From: Cornus controversa
Taxonomy: Eukaryota > Streptophyta > Magnoliopsida > Cornales > Cornaceae
Direction of reading: 5' to 3'
Length of the DNA stretch: 64,000 bases
Assembly: GCA_026545225.1 (NCBI GenBank)
Contig: CM048847.1
Location: forward strand, 5,084,001-5,148,000
The translations under genes and the position numbers were made by a program. The notes beneath the pieces were generated by a model. It saw only the letters and a list, made by a program, of their open reading frames with translations. It did no database searches and was not told where the DNA came from. Shown here one piece after another: positions 11,201 through 22,111 of this stretch (positions are counted from its first letter, which is position 1; each line of letters starts with the position of its first letter).

Positions 11201-12253
11201 CAGGTTATCCACTCAACCACCGAACCCACCATGCTCAACCCAAAGTCGGAAAAACACCACCTGCTGCCATGGACTCATCAAACCGTGGCTAGCCCATGAA
11301 GACTAGCCAAACTCAACTCAAAATCAACCTCACCAGCAAGGAACCCACCTCCGACCACCACCATGGTCAGAATCACTCCACCCAAGTCCACAAAACTGAG
11401 CACCACCAGCCCGAACTGAAGCCCCGTCAACACCCCGGTCGAACCACCCGAAAATCCATCTGACCCAAACCAAGAAGGACCTCAGCCGAACCCAGCTGCA
11501 ACAGCCGAGACTACCACTGCCGACAGACCACCGCGAGCCGCCGTCACCGGCCCACCGCCAGCGAGCCCACGCCGTCACCAGCACTCGCTGAAACCAACAA
11601 GTTCCAGCCGCGAAACCCCCACCATGCTCACCTGCAACCACCGCCGTCAGCCGCTGCCGGAGATCGCCGTCGCCCAGGCGAAGCCCGCCGTGAGCGCCGC
11701 CAGCCGATCTCGCCTTCGGCCTCTCTCTCTCTCTCCTTCGGCTTCTCTCGGTTTCTCCCGATTCTCTCTCTTCTCTTCCTTTACTTTTTCTTTTTCTCTT
11801 TCTCTTTCTTTTCTTTTTCTTTCTTTCTTCTTTTCTTCTTTTCCCCTTCCCAGCCGAGACCACACTTGGTCTCTTTCTTTTCTTTATTTTGGTCCACATC
11901 TTTTGCCTACTTATCCTCCTCCACACAAATATATATATATATATATTATTTATATATATATACATAATATCACACAATACATGTATTCACATGTATTTTC
12001 CCACACTTACGTACATAAATATATAGGTCCCTCTATACTTGTCTATAATTACATATAGACCCACCATGTGCAGATATATATATATTCCCATATATATATA
12101 TATATCTATATCCTCCAACTTCATATAAATATATATATAATTCCATATATATATATATATTTATAACATATTTTCGAATTTTTATTTATTCAAAAAAAAA
12201 TCGGTCCGGTCCAAAATCACCCAGAACCGGTCAAAATTATTCCGGTCCTTACA
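8205..12253 (-). mobile_element. 5' LTR of family A element
   Basis: A 4049-bp LTR. Its PBS-side end (left) reads tatcacgcccc; its outer end is ccggtccttaca at 12253, followed by satellite sequence (agagtagtc..., monomer d/e), so the element inserted in the satellite. In + coordinates it contains a conserved U5-like block (8205-8870), a hairpin minisatellite (9330-9590), AT-rich catgca/tatata sequence (9600-10640), a GC-rich middle (10680-11700), a CT-rich tract (11720-11850) and AT microsatellites (11928-12170). It is nearly identical to 3757-5481 where both are present. Small frames such as the Lys/Arg-rich minus-strand frame around 11330-11977 arise from the CT tract and are not genes. Confidence 0.9.
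9330..9590. repeat. Hairpin minisatellite in family A LTR
   Basis: Six units start at about 9330, 9378, 9426, 9462, 9512 and 9559. Each is an imperfect palindrome with left arm TCACCGAGTA and right arm TACTCCGAGGTGA around a short ttctc loop, with spacers of 6-25 bases. The same array, with different loops and unit numbers, is in the other A LTR copies (36830-37222 and 45728-46126). Confidence 0.85.
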
Positions 12254-14697
12254 AGAGTAGTCATGCCACAATTAGAATTTGGCATTGCTTTTTGCCAAAT
12301 TTGACCACCTAGACATCCAAAATACACAACGAGCATACTGATCCAATCTTCATAAGGTTTTGTTAGGGTTATTCTTATTCGAAAAGAGCAATTCATAGTA
12401 GAAATCGTGTATTATCCCAATCGTATGGTGTTTTGTGCCAAAATCGACCATCTTGATGTCAGAAAGAAACGAGCATGCAACAATAATTTCAAATTAGTGT
12501 CATCTGAGTTGTTGTCTTATAAAAATTTCTAAACCTAAAAAAATTGTGCCACAATAAGAATCGTACGTTGTTGTTGCCCAACTCAATATTCTAGACATCT
12601 AAAAGACTCAGCGATCATGCCGATCCAATCTTCATCATGTTTTATTTCTGTCATTTTGATTCAAAAATAGAAATTCGTAGTAAAATCGTGCATGATCACA
12701 AATGTATCGTGCATTATGCCTGAATCGACCGTCTGGACATCAGAAAAGAAATGAGCATGGCAACATCGATTTTAAACTTGTTTTATTTGAGTTGTTTTGT
12801 TTCAAAACGCTGAATTACTTGAGAAATTGCACCACAATCAGAATTTGACGTTGCATGTTGCCTAAATCGACCGCCTAGACGTCCAAAAGACACAACAAGC
12901 ATGCCAATCCAATCTTCATCATGTTTGTTCAAGTTGTTTAGATTCGAGAAGAGCAATTCATCATAGAAATTGTTCATTATCACAACTGTATCGTGCTTTG
13001 GCTCTGAATCGACTGTCTAGACATCCAAAAGTAATGTGCATGCAACAACGAATTTAAATTAGTTTCATTTGAGTTCTGTTATTTTAGAAAGTCCTATTCA
13101 AAGTGAAATCATGCATTCTCCCAATCTATGTGCTTTGAGCCTGAATCAACCGTTTGGACATCAGAAATAAATGAGTGTGGCGACAACAATTTTAAACTAG
13201 TTTCGTTTGAGTTGTTTTGTTTCAAAATTTCAAATTGCTAGAGTAATCGTGCCACAATTAGAATTTGGCATTGCTTTTTGCCAAATTTGACCACCTAGAC
13301 ATCCAAAATACACAACGAGCATACTGATCCAATCTTCATAATGTTTTGTTAGGATTATTCTTATTCGAAAAGAGCAATTCATAGTAGAAATCGTGTATTA
13401 TCCCAATCTTATGGTGTTTTGTGCCAGAATCGACCGTCTTGACGTTAGAAAAAAATGAGCATGCAACATTAATTTCAAATTAGTGTCGTTTGAGTTGTTG
13501 TCTTTTGAAAAGTTCTATACCTAGAAAAATTATGCCACAATAACAATCGTATGTTGTTGTTGCCAAATTCAATATTCTAGACATCTAAAAGACTCAACGA
13601 TTATGCCGATCTAATCTTCATCTTGTTTTATTTCTGTCATTTTGATTCAAAAATAGAAATTTGTAGTAAAATCGTGCATGATCACAACTCTATTGTGCAA
13701 TATGCCAGAATCGACCATCTGGACATCAGAAAAGAAATGAGCATGGCAACATCGATTTTAAACTTGTTTTATTTGAGTTGTTTTGTTTCAAATAGTTGAA
13801 TTACTTGAGAAATTTTACCACAATTAGAATTTGACATTGCATGTTGCCTAAATCGACCGCCTAGACGTGCAATAGACACAACGAGCATGCCAGTCCAATC
13901 TTCATCGTGTTTGTTCGAGTTGTTCAGATTCAAGAAGAGCAATTCATCATAGAAATCTTTATTATCACAATCGTATCCCGCTTTGCCTCAGAATCGACTG
14001 TGTAGACATCCAAAAGAAATGAGCATCCAACAACGATTTTAAATTAGTTTCGTTTGAGTTCTTTTATTTCAAACAATCCTATTCAAAGAGAAATCGTGCA
14101 TTATCCCAATCGTATGGTGCTTTGGGCCAAAATCAGCCTTTTGGATATCAGAAATAAATGGGCGTGGCAACAACAATTTTAAACTAGTTTCGTTCGAGTT
14201 GTTTTGTTTCAAAATTTAAATTCCTTGAGTAATCGTGCCACAATTAGAATTTGACGTTACTTTTTGACAAACTTGACCACCTAGACATCCAAAATACACA
14301 ACGTGCATACTGATCCAATCTTCATCACATTTTTTTAGGGTTATTCTTATTCAAAAAGATCAATTCATAGTAGAAATCGTGTATTATCCCAATCGTATGG
14401 TGTTTTGTGCCAGAATCGACCATCTTGATGTTAGAAAGAAACGAGCATGCAATAATAATTTCAAATTAGTGTCATTTGAGTTGTTGTCTTTCGAAAAGTT
14501 CTATTCCTAGAAAAATTGTGCCCCAATAAGAATCGTACATTGTTGTTGCCAAATTCAATATTCTAGACATGTAAAAGACTTAACGATCATGCTGATCCAA
14601 TCTTCATCATGTTTTGTTTCTGTCATTTTGATTCAAAAATAGAAATTCGTAGTAAAATCGTGCATGATCACAACTGTATCGTGCATTGTGCCAAAAT

Positions 14698-15262
14698 CGA
14701 CCGTCTGCACATGAAAAAATAAATGAGCATGGCAACATCGATTTTAAACTTATTTTGTTTGAGTTATTTTGTTTCAGAAAGTTGAATTACTTGAGAAATT
14801 ATACCACAATCAGAATTTGACATTGCATGTTGCCTAAATCGACTGCCTAGACGTCCAAAAGATACAACGAGCATGCCAATTCAATCTTTTTCATGTTTGC
14901 TCGAGTCGTTTAGATTCGAGAAGAGCAATTCATAGTAGAAATCGTGTATTATCCCAATCGTATGGTGTTTTTTGCCAAAATCAACCATCTTGATGTCACA
15001 AAGAAACGAGCATGCAACAATACTTTCAAATGAGTGTCATTTGAGTTGTTGTCTTTAGAAAAGTTTTATACCTAGAAAAATTGTGCCACAATAAGAATCC
15101 TACGTTGTTGTTGCCAAATTCAATATTCTAGACATCTAAAACGCTCAACGATCATGCCAATCCAATCTTCATCATGTTTTATTTTTGTTGTTTTGATTCA
15201 AAAATGGAAATTCGTAGTAAAATCGTGGAAGATCACAACCGTATCGTGCATTATGCCAGAAT
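14698..15262. repeat. 4-monomer variant unit a-(b/e)-f-g
   Basis: This unit is 565 bp instead of 986. The second monomer begins like b (aaaagatacaacgagcatgc) and ends like e (cat agtagaaatcgtgtattatccc), skipping c and d. The switch lies in the word agagcaattcat that b and e share. Confidence 0.8.
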
Positions 15263-17362
15263 CGACCGTCTGGACATCAGAAAAGAAATGAGCATGGCAA
15301 CATCGATTTTAAACTTGTTTTATTTGAGTTGTTTTGTTTCAAAACGCTGAATTACTTGAGAAATTGTACCACAATCAGAATTTGACGTTGCATGTTGCCT
15401 AAATCGACCGCCAAGATGTCCAAAAGACACAACGAGCATGCCCGTCCAATCTTTATCATGTTTGTTCGAGTTGTTTAGATTCGAGAAGAGCAATTCATCG
15501 TAGAAATCGTTCATTATCACAACTGTATCGTGTTTTGGCTCTGAATCCACAGTCTAGACATCCAAAAGTAATGTGCATGCAACAACGAATTTAAATTAGT
15601 TTCATTTGAGTTCTTTTATTTCAGAAAGTCCTATTCAAAGAAAAATCATGCATTATCCCAATCTATGGTGCTTTGGACCCGAATCAACCGGTTGGACATC
15701 AGAAATAAATGAGCGTGGCAACAACAATTTTAAACTAGTTTCGTTTTATTTGTTTTGCTTCAAAGATTCAAATTCCCAGGGTAATCGTGCCACAATTAGA
15801 ATTTCACGTTGCTTTTTGCCAAATTTGACCACCTAGAAATAAATGGGCGTGGCAACAACAATTATACGAGTTTCCTTCGAGTTGTTTTATTTCAAAAATT
15901 CAAATTGCTAGAGTAATCGTGTCACAATTAGAATTTGGCATTGCTTTTTGCCAAATTTGACCACCTAGACATCCAAAATACACAACGAGCATACTGATCC
16001 AATCTTCATAACATTTTGTTAGGGTTATTCTTATTCGAAAAGAGTAATTCATAGTAGAAATCATTTATTATCCCATTCGTATGGTGTTTTGTGCCAGAAT
16101 CGACGATCTTGATGCTAGAAAGAACCGAGCATGCAACAATAATTTCAAAATAGTGTCATTTGAGTTGTTGTCTTTCAAAAATTTCTACACCTAGAAAAAT
16201 TGTGCGACAATAAGAATCGTACGTTGTTGTTGCCAAATTCAATATTCTAGACATCTAAAAGACTCAGCGATCATGCCGATCCAATCTTCATCATGTTTTG
16301 TTTCTGTCATTTTGATTCAAAAATAGAAATTCGTAGTAAAATCGTGCATGATCACAACTGTATCGTGCATTGTGCTAGAATCGACCATCTGGACATCAGA
16401 AAAGAAATGAGCATGGCAACATCGATTTTAAACTTGTTTTATTTGAGTTGTTTTGTTTCAAAACGCTGAATTACTTGAGAAATTGTACCACAATCAGAAT
16501 TTGACGTTGCATGTTGCCTAAATCGACCGCCTAGACGTCCAAAAGACACAACGAGCATGTCAGTCCAATCTTCATCATGTTTGTTCGAGTTGTTTAGATT
16601 CGAGAAGAGCAATTTATCGTAGAAATCGTTCATTATCACAACTCTATCGTGCTTTGGCTCTGAATCGACTATCTAGACATCCAAAAGTAATGTGCATGCA
16701 ACAACGAATTTAAATTAGTTTCATTTGAGTTCTTTTATTTTAGAAAGTCCTATTCAAAGTGAAATCATGCATTCTCTGAATCAATGTGCTTTGAACCTGA
16801 ATCAACCGTTTGGACATCAAAAATAAATGAGTGTGGCGACAACAATTTTAAACTAGTTTCGTTTGAGTTGTTTTGTTTCAAAAATTCAAATTGCTAGAGT
16901 AATCGTGCCACAATTAGAATTTGGCATTACTTTTTGTCAAATTTGACCACCTAGACATCCAAAATACACAACGAGCATACTGATCCAATCTTCATCACAT
17001 TTTGTTAGGGTAATCCTTATTCGAAAAGATCAATTCATAGTAGAAATCGTGTATTATCCCAATCGTATGGTGTTTTGTGCCAGAATCGACCATTTTAATG
17101 TCAGAAAGAAATGAGCATGCAACAATAATTTCAAATTTGTGTCATTTGAGTTGTTGTCTTTCGAAAAGTTCTATACCAAGAAAAATTATGCCACAATAAG
17201 AATCGTACGTTGTTGTTGCCAAATTCAATATTCTAGACATTTGAAAGACTCAACGATCATGCCGATCCAATCTTCATCATGTTTTGTTTCTGACATTTTG
17301 ATTCAAAAATAGAAATTCGTAGTAAAATCGTGCATGATCACAACTGTATCGTGCATTGTGCC

Positions 17363-17367
17363 AGAAT
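17363..17367. repeat. Target-site duplication AGAAT (left)
   Basis: agaat occurs immediately before the solo LTR and again at 20140-20144 immediately after it. Removing the LTR and one copy restores the satellite word ccagaatcgac. Confidence 0.9.
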
Positions 17368-17747
17368 TGTAGAGACCGTGCCCAATTTTGGCCGGTTTTT
17401 CAATTTTTGTCATTTATTGCTTTAAATGCATTTCAAATGATATTTAACATGTTTTGGATGCGGGGAACATGTTTAGAAGGTTAGAATATGGTTTTGGGAA
17501 GTTTTGGCAACTTTTGGGAAAGTTTGACTTTTTGGTCAACGGGGGCCCGGGATTAGGTTAAGTGGGTCCGGGAATTTCGGGAAAATTTTGAGAAATTTTA
17601 TTTTTTGACTATGGATTAAACGAAATATTTAGAGTGTTAAGGAAGTGATTTCGAGTCCAACAGAGTTTTCGGGAATTAATTCCGAGCTCGGGAAGGTACA
17701 TTAAGTGGCTAGGGGTAAAATGGTCATTTCGCGCCCCTAGTGTTGAG

Positions 17748-17755
17748 ATAAATAT
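17748..17755 (+). promoter_or_regulatory. Possible LTR TATA box
   Basis: ataaatat lies about 35 bases upstream of a CT-rich stretch (ccctctctctctctacg, 17783 onward), as expected for a plant LTR promoter with a pyrimidine-rich start region. The same arrangement is present in the two other B LTRs on the minus strand. This rests on sequence and position only. Confidence 0.35.
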
Positions 17756-19591
17756 CAAAAAGGGTCTGAGACATTTCATTTTACAGATCCCTCTCTCTCT
17801 CTACGTATCCCACTTCATCTCTCTCCCTTCTCTCTAGAGTTTGAGGGCCTTAAGGTGTGATTTGGAAGATCTTGGAGAAGGAAAGTGTGTAGGGGACATC
17901 AAGGGCATCGGTTTGAACCGATCAAAGTCTTCGTTTCGTGAAGTTGAGAAAGCTGGGATTTCTCAAAGTTGGATTCAAAGCTTGGGAATTTGAGGTAGGG
18001 GTGCTAGACTCATCCTTACTTTGATTCTATAGGTCACATACTTGTGACATGAAAGATAGATTGGGATTTCTTGAGTTTAGGGTTATGTATATGTGTATGT
18101 ATGTATACTAATGTGATTATGCATGTATAAATGTCTAGCATGTTGGTTAGAACTTATATATGTTGAGTATGTGCAAATGAGACTATGAAAGTTCTTAATG
18201 AAAAATGTGATCATTTGGTGAAACCATGAAAAATGTGATTTTTTATAGACTTGTGCATGAAAGATATGATTTTCCTTGTTAAATGCATAAGCATGACGAT
18301 TTTCATGATATGAGTGTGATGGCATTGTGACAATCTTGTGGGAAAGGAAAATGCATTGATTTGACAAAAATGCATTCATGGTGTGGAATAAGTGCATTGA
18401 TGTGATTATGTGCACTATGTGAAAAGCGAGTTTTTGGGGCGTGACAACATTGAGAATTAAGGTGAGGGAATGGTCCCTAGGGTGAAAGACCTAAAACTTG
18501 GCCAAGAGGAGGTGCTCCCTTCGGATTAGTAACCCGATAAAGCACAAGCAGAGTTTGGGTGCCGAAGAGACCCTTACTATGGATGGAGTGATAAGCTAGT
18601 CCCCATTGAAGTGATTTCCGGATTTATGTGGCGTGAGTTATATATATATATATTGTGGCTTGCTCAATTGGATATATATATATATATGTAGGTAAATGCA
18701 TTGAGATTTGAAGCATCACGCATGATTTGAAAAACGTGTTTGTTTATGGGTTAAAAGCATGTATACTTGTCATGTAGACATGTAGAGATTTCATATGCAT
18801 CCATGCATGGCCGCCTGAGTTAGAGTGGGGTTGGGTGGATCATTCCTACTGAGCCGTAGTGTTGCTCACCCCATATTTATATAAACATTTTCAGATAAGG
18901 CGCCAATGGAAGACGAAGCATGATTAGCTCTATGGATATGTTGAGCTTATTTTTGGACTTTTGCTCTTTTGAGATGTAGATAAATGTCCATGCCGGCTTG
19001 TGGCATGTAGACAATGGTTGTGGTGTTGCCTTTACATTTGTACCTTCTTATGTATGTGAAATCCAAATGTAAGTGCCACACTTGTAGGAAAAGCAATTTT
19101 TGAGAAATGTATGTATAATGGCTTCCTTCATTTGAGACTTGTAGAATGTATGCAAAAAGGGCCATTTGAATTCTTATGTGTATGGTTCCACGGATTATGT
19201 ATGGATTTGGAATTTAAATGGATGAATGCATTCTTTTGTCTCTTGTATTTTAATTTCGTGGATATGAACGTTTAGAGTTGTAGATTTACGTTGGAATCAT
19301 GGTTGTAGGATCTCAATGTATAAGTTAGATTGTATGGTTGGGTTAATGAAGATCACCTTTGGAAAAATGAGGATGGTTTGGTTCACTTGAATTTTATGTG
19401 CATTGTGAACTTTGGATGAATTTTCTATGATTATACAAGATTTGAGATTCAAATGTGTAGGTTGATGTGTGAGTATGATATTATATCAATGGTAGATTAT
19501 TTATATGAGTTATGAATGATCTAAGGTGGTTTGGTTGAGATTTGGGTTCAAATTGATCTTATATAGGTGTTTGGGAGAAACTGGGCAGTAC

Positions 19592-19758
19592 ATTTCGATT
19601 AAGCTTTATTTCGATCAATCGAAGTCCCAACTTCGATTAATCGAAATATTGCAGGTCCAAAGTACCGAGAGGCTGTTTTCTTCGATTGATGGGGTCAAAA
19701 TCTCGATTAATCGAGATGGATTTCGATTGATCGAAATCCAATTTCGATTGATCGAAAT
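19592..19758. repeat. Cluster of TCGATYRATCGA palindromes
   Basis: Near-perfect palindromes of the type atttcgattgatcgaaat and tctcgattaatcgaga are packed in this stretch, with one half-site (cttcgattgatggg). The first palindrome is cut by the 39-base deletion private to this solo LTR. The complete version of the cluster is at 52014-52213. Confidence 0.8.
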
Positions 19759-20678
19759 TACTATTCACAGCAAGGTTCAAAATTTGTCCAAACTTCGTTT
19801 CGATGTAATTTCTTCGTTTTAAATCGGAATTGAGTGTGGTTTTTTTTGAACTTGAGTATTTTTGAAAGATCTATCCAATGGTATAGGTTTCATAATCAAA
19901 TTCAATCTGTGTAAAAAGTTGAGGTCCGGAACTTAGTGGTTTATATGTATAGAACCAAAGGTGAAAATCATGTGCAAGGGCCCTTGATGATCTAATGCCA
20001 CTTGAAGGGTGTGCATATAGAATGCTTCAGCAATAGAAATGATTATAATGAGATTAATTTGTGAGGACTTGAGGTGAAAATACGGGTTCACCCCCGTTTC
20101 CCTCGCTCCTAACCGGGTGTCGGAAACCGGGGCGTGACAAGAATCGAACGTCTGGACATCAAAAAATAATGAGCATGGCAACATCGATTTTAAACTTATT
20201 TTGTTTGAGTTGTTTTGTTTCAAAAAGTCGAATTACATGAGAAATTGTACCGTAATCAGAATTTGACGTTGCATGTTGCCTAAATCGACCGCGTTGACGT
20301 CCGGAAGACACAACGAGCACGCCAGTCCAATCTTCATCATGTTTGTTCGGGTCGTTCAGATTCGAGAAGAGCAATTCATCATAAAAATTATTCATTATCA
20401 CAACCGTATCCTGCTTTGGCTCAGAATTGACTGTTAGACATCCAAAAGAGATGAGCATAAAACAATAATTTTTAATTAGTTTCATTTGAGTTTTTTTATT
20501 TGGAAAATTCCTATTCAAAGAGAAATCGTGCATTATCCCAATCGTATGGTGGTTTTGGCCAGAATCAACCGTTTGGACATCTGAAATAAATGGGCGTGGT
20601 AACAACAATGTGAAACTAGTTTCGTTTGAGTTGTTTTATTTCAAAAATTCAAATTGCTAGAGTAATCATGCCACAACT

Positions 20679-22111
20679 AGAATTTGGCATTGCTTTTTGC
20701 CAAATTTGACCACCTAGACATCCAAAATACACAACGAGCATACTGATCCAATCTTCATAACATTTTGTTAGGGTTATTCTTATTCGAAAAGAGTAATTCA
20801 TAGTAGAAATCATTTATTATCCCATTCGTATGGTGTTTTGTGCCAGAATCGACGATCTTGATGCTAGAAAGAACCGAGCATGCAACAATAATTTCAAAAT
20901 AGTGTCATTTGAGTTGTTGTCTTTCAAAAATTTCTACACCTAGAAAAATTGTGCGACAATAAGAATCGTACGTTGTTGTTGCCAAATTCAATATTCTAGA
21001 CATCTAAAAGACTCAGCGATCATGCCGATCCAATCTTCATCATGTTTTGTTTCTGTCATTTTGATTCAAAAATAGAAATTCGTAGTAAAATCGTGCATGA
21101 TCACAACTGTATCGTGCATTGTGCTAGAATCGACCATCTGGACATCAGAAAAGAAATGAGCATGGCAACATCGATTTTAAACTTGTTTTATTTGAGTTGT
21201 TTTGTTTCAAAACGCTGAATTACTTGAGAAATTGTACCACAATCAGAATTTGACGTTGCATGTTGCCTAAATCGACCGCCTAGACGTCCAAAAGACACAA
21301 CGAGCATGTCAGTCCAATCTTCATCATGTTTGTTCGAGTTGTTTAGATTCGAGAAGAGCAATTTATCATAGAAATCGTTCATTATCACAACTCTATCGTG
21401 CTTTGGCTCTGAATCGACTATCTAGACATCCAAAAGTAATGTGCATGCAACAACGAATTTAAATTAGTTTCATTTGAGTTCTTTTATTTTAGAAAGTCCT
21501 ATTCAAAGTGAAATCATGCATTCTCTGAATCAATGTGCTTTGAACCTGAATCAACCGTTTGGACATCAAAAATAAATGAGTGTGGCGACAACAATTTTAA
21601 ACTAGTTTCGTTTGAGTTGTTTTGTTTCAAAAATTCAAATTGCTAGAGTAATCGTGCCACAATTAGAATTTGGCATTACTTTTTGCCAAATTTGACCACC
21701 TAGACATCCAAAATACACAACGAGCATACTGATCCAATCTTCATCACATTTTGTTAGGGTAATCCTTATTCGAAAAGATCAATTCATAGTAGAAATCGTG
21801 TATTATCCCAATCGTATGGTGTTTTGTGCCAGAATCGACCATCTTAATGTCAGAAAGAAATGAGCATGCAACAATAATTTCAAATTTGTGTCATTTGAGT
21901 TGTTGTCTTTCGAAAAGTTCTATACCAAGAAAAATTATGCCACAATAAGAATCGTACGTTGTTGTTGCCAAATTCAATATTCTAGACATTTAAAAGACTC
22001 AACGATCATGCCGATCCAATCTTCATCATGTTTTGTTTCTGACATTTTGATTCAAAAATAGAAATTCGTAGTAAAATCGTGCGTGATCATAACTGTATCG
22101 TGCATTGTGCC
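20679..22111. repeat. Recent copy of satellite segment 15930-17362
   Basis: Over about 1.43 kb the two segments differ at about six positions by eye (for example 16618/21367, 16938/21687, 17093/21842), far fewer than between ordinary units. The offset is 4749 bp; subtracting the 2772-bp LTR and 5-bp duplication leaves 1972 bp, two higher-order units. Confidence 0.8.

Larger units (their letters stand above)
12254..17367. repeat. Satellite array block I, 986-bp higher-order repeat
   Basis: Tandem ~141 bp monomers are separated by the recurring boundary word (c/t)gaccnnctagacatcc. Seven monomer types recur in order a-b-c-d-e-f-g: for example a at 12726, b 12868, c 13010, d 13147, e 13288, f 13431, g 13570, then a again at 13712 and 14698 (986 bp each). 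Two subtypes are visible, A-like (a, c, d, f: ...gagcatggcaac...) and B-like (b, e, g: ...cgagcatgcc(g/a)(a/g)tccaatcttcatc). Departures are a 4-monomer unit (14698-15262) and an extra d-like monomer at about 15836, making the next unit about 1119 bp. No gene is present. Confidence 0.9.
17368..20139 (+). mobile_element. Solo LTR of family B
   Basis: A 2772-bp LTR, TGTAGAGACCGTG ... GGGGCGTGACA, in plus orientation, flanked by the 5-bp duplication AGAAT with satellite on both sides and no internal region. It is therefore the product of LTR-LTR recombination. It matches the reverse complement of 51633-54449, apart from an internal deletion of about 39 bases near 19603 and scattered substitutions. 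Contents in sense order are a U3-like start, a promoter-like TATA (17748) and CT-rich leader (17785-17835), an internal copy of the terminal motif ggggcgtgaca (18436-18446), a (TA)n stretch (18641-18690), and a palindrome cluster (19592-19758). Confidence 0.95.

Noticed and set aside
21188-21388. Repeated ~66-76 codon frame (FYDELLFSNLNNSNKHDED...) found once per satellite unit
   Set aside because: It recurs only because the b monomer recurs every 986 bp. It crosses monomer boundaries, is broken in several units and resembles no family. It could be worth a transcript check, but there is no evidence of coding.
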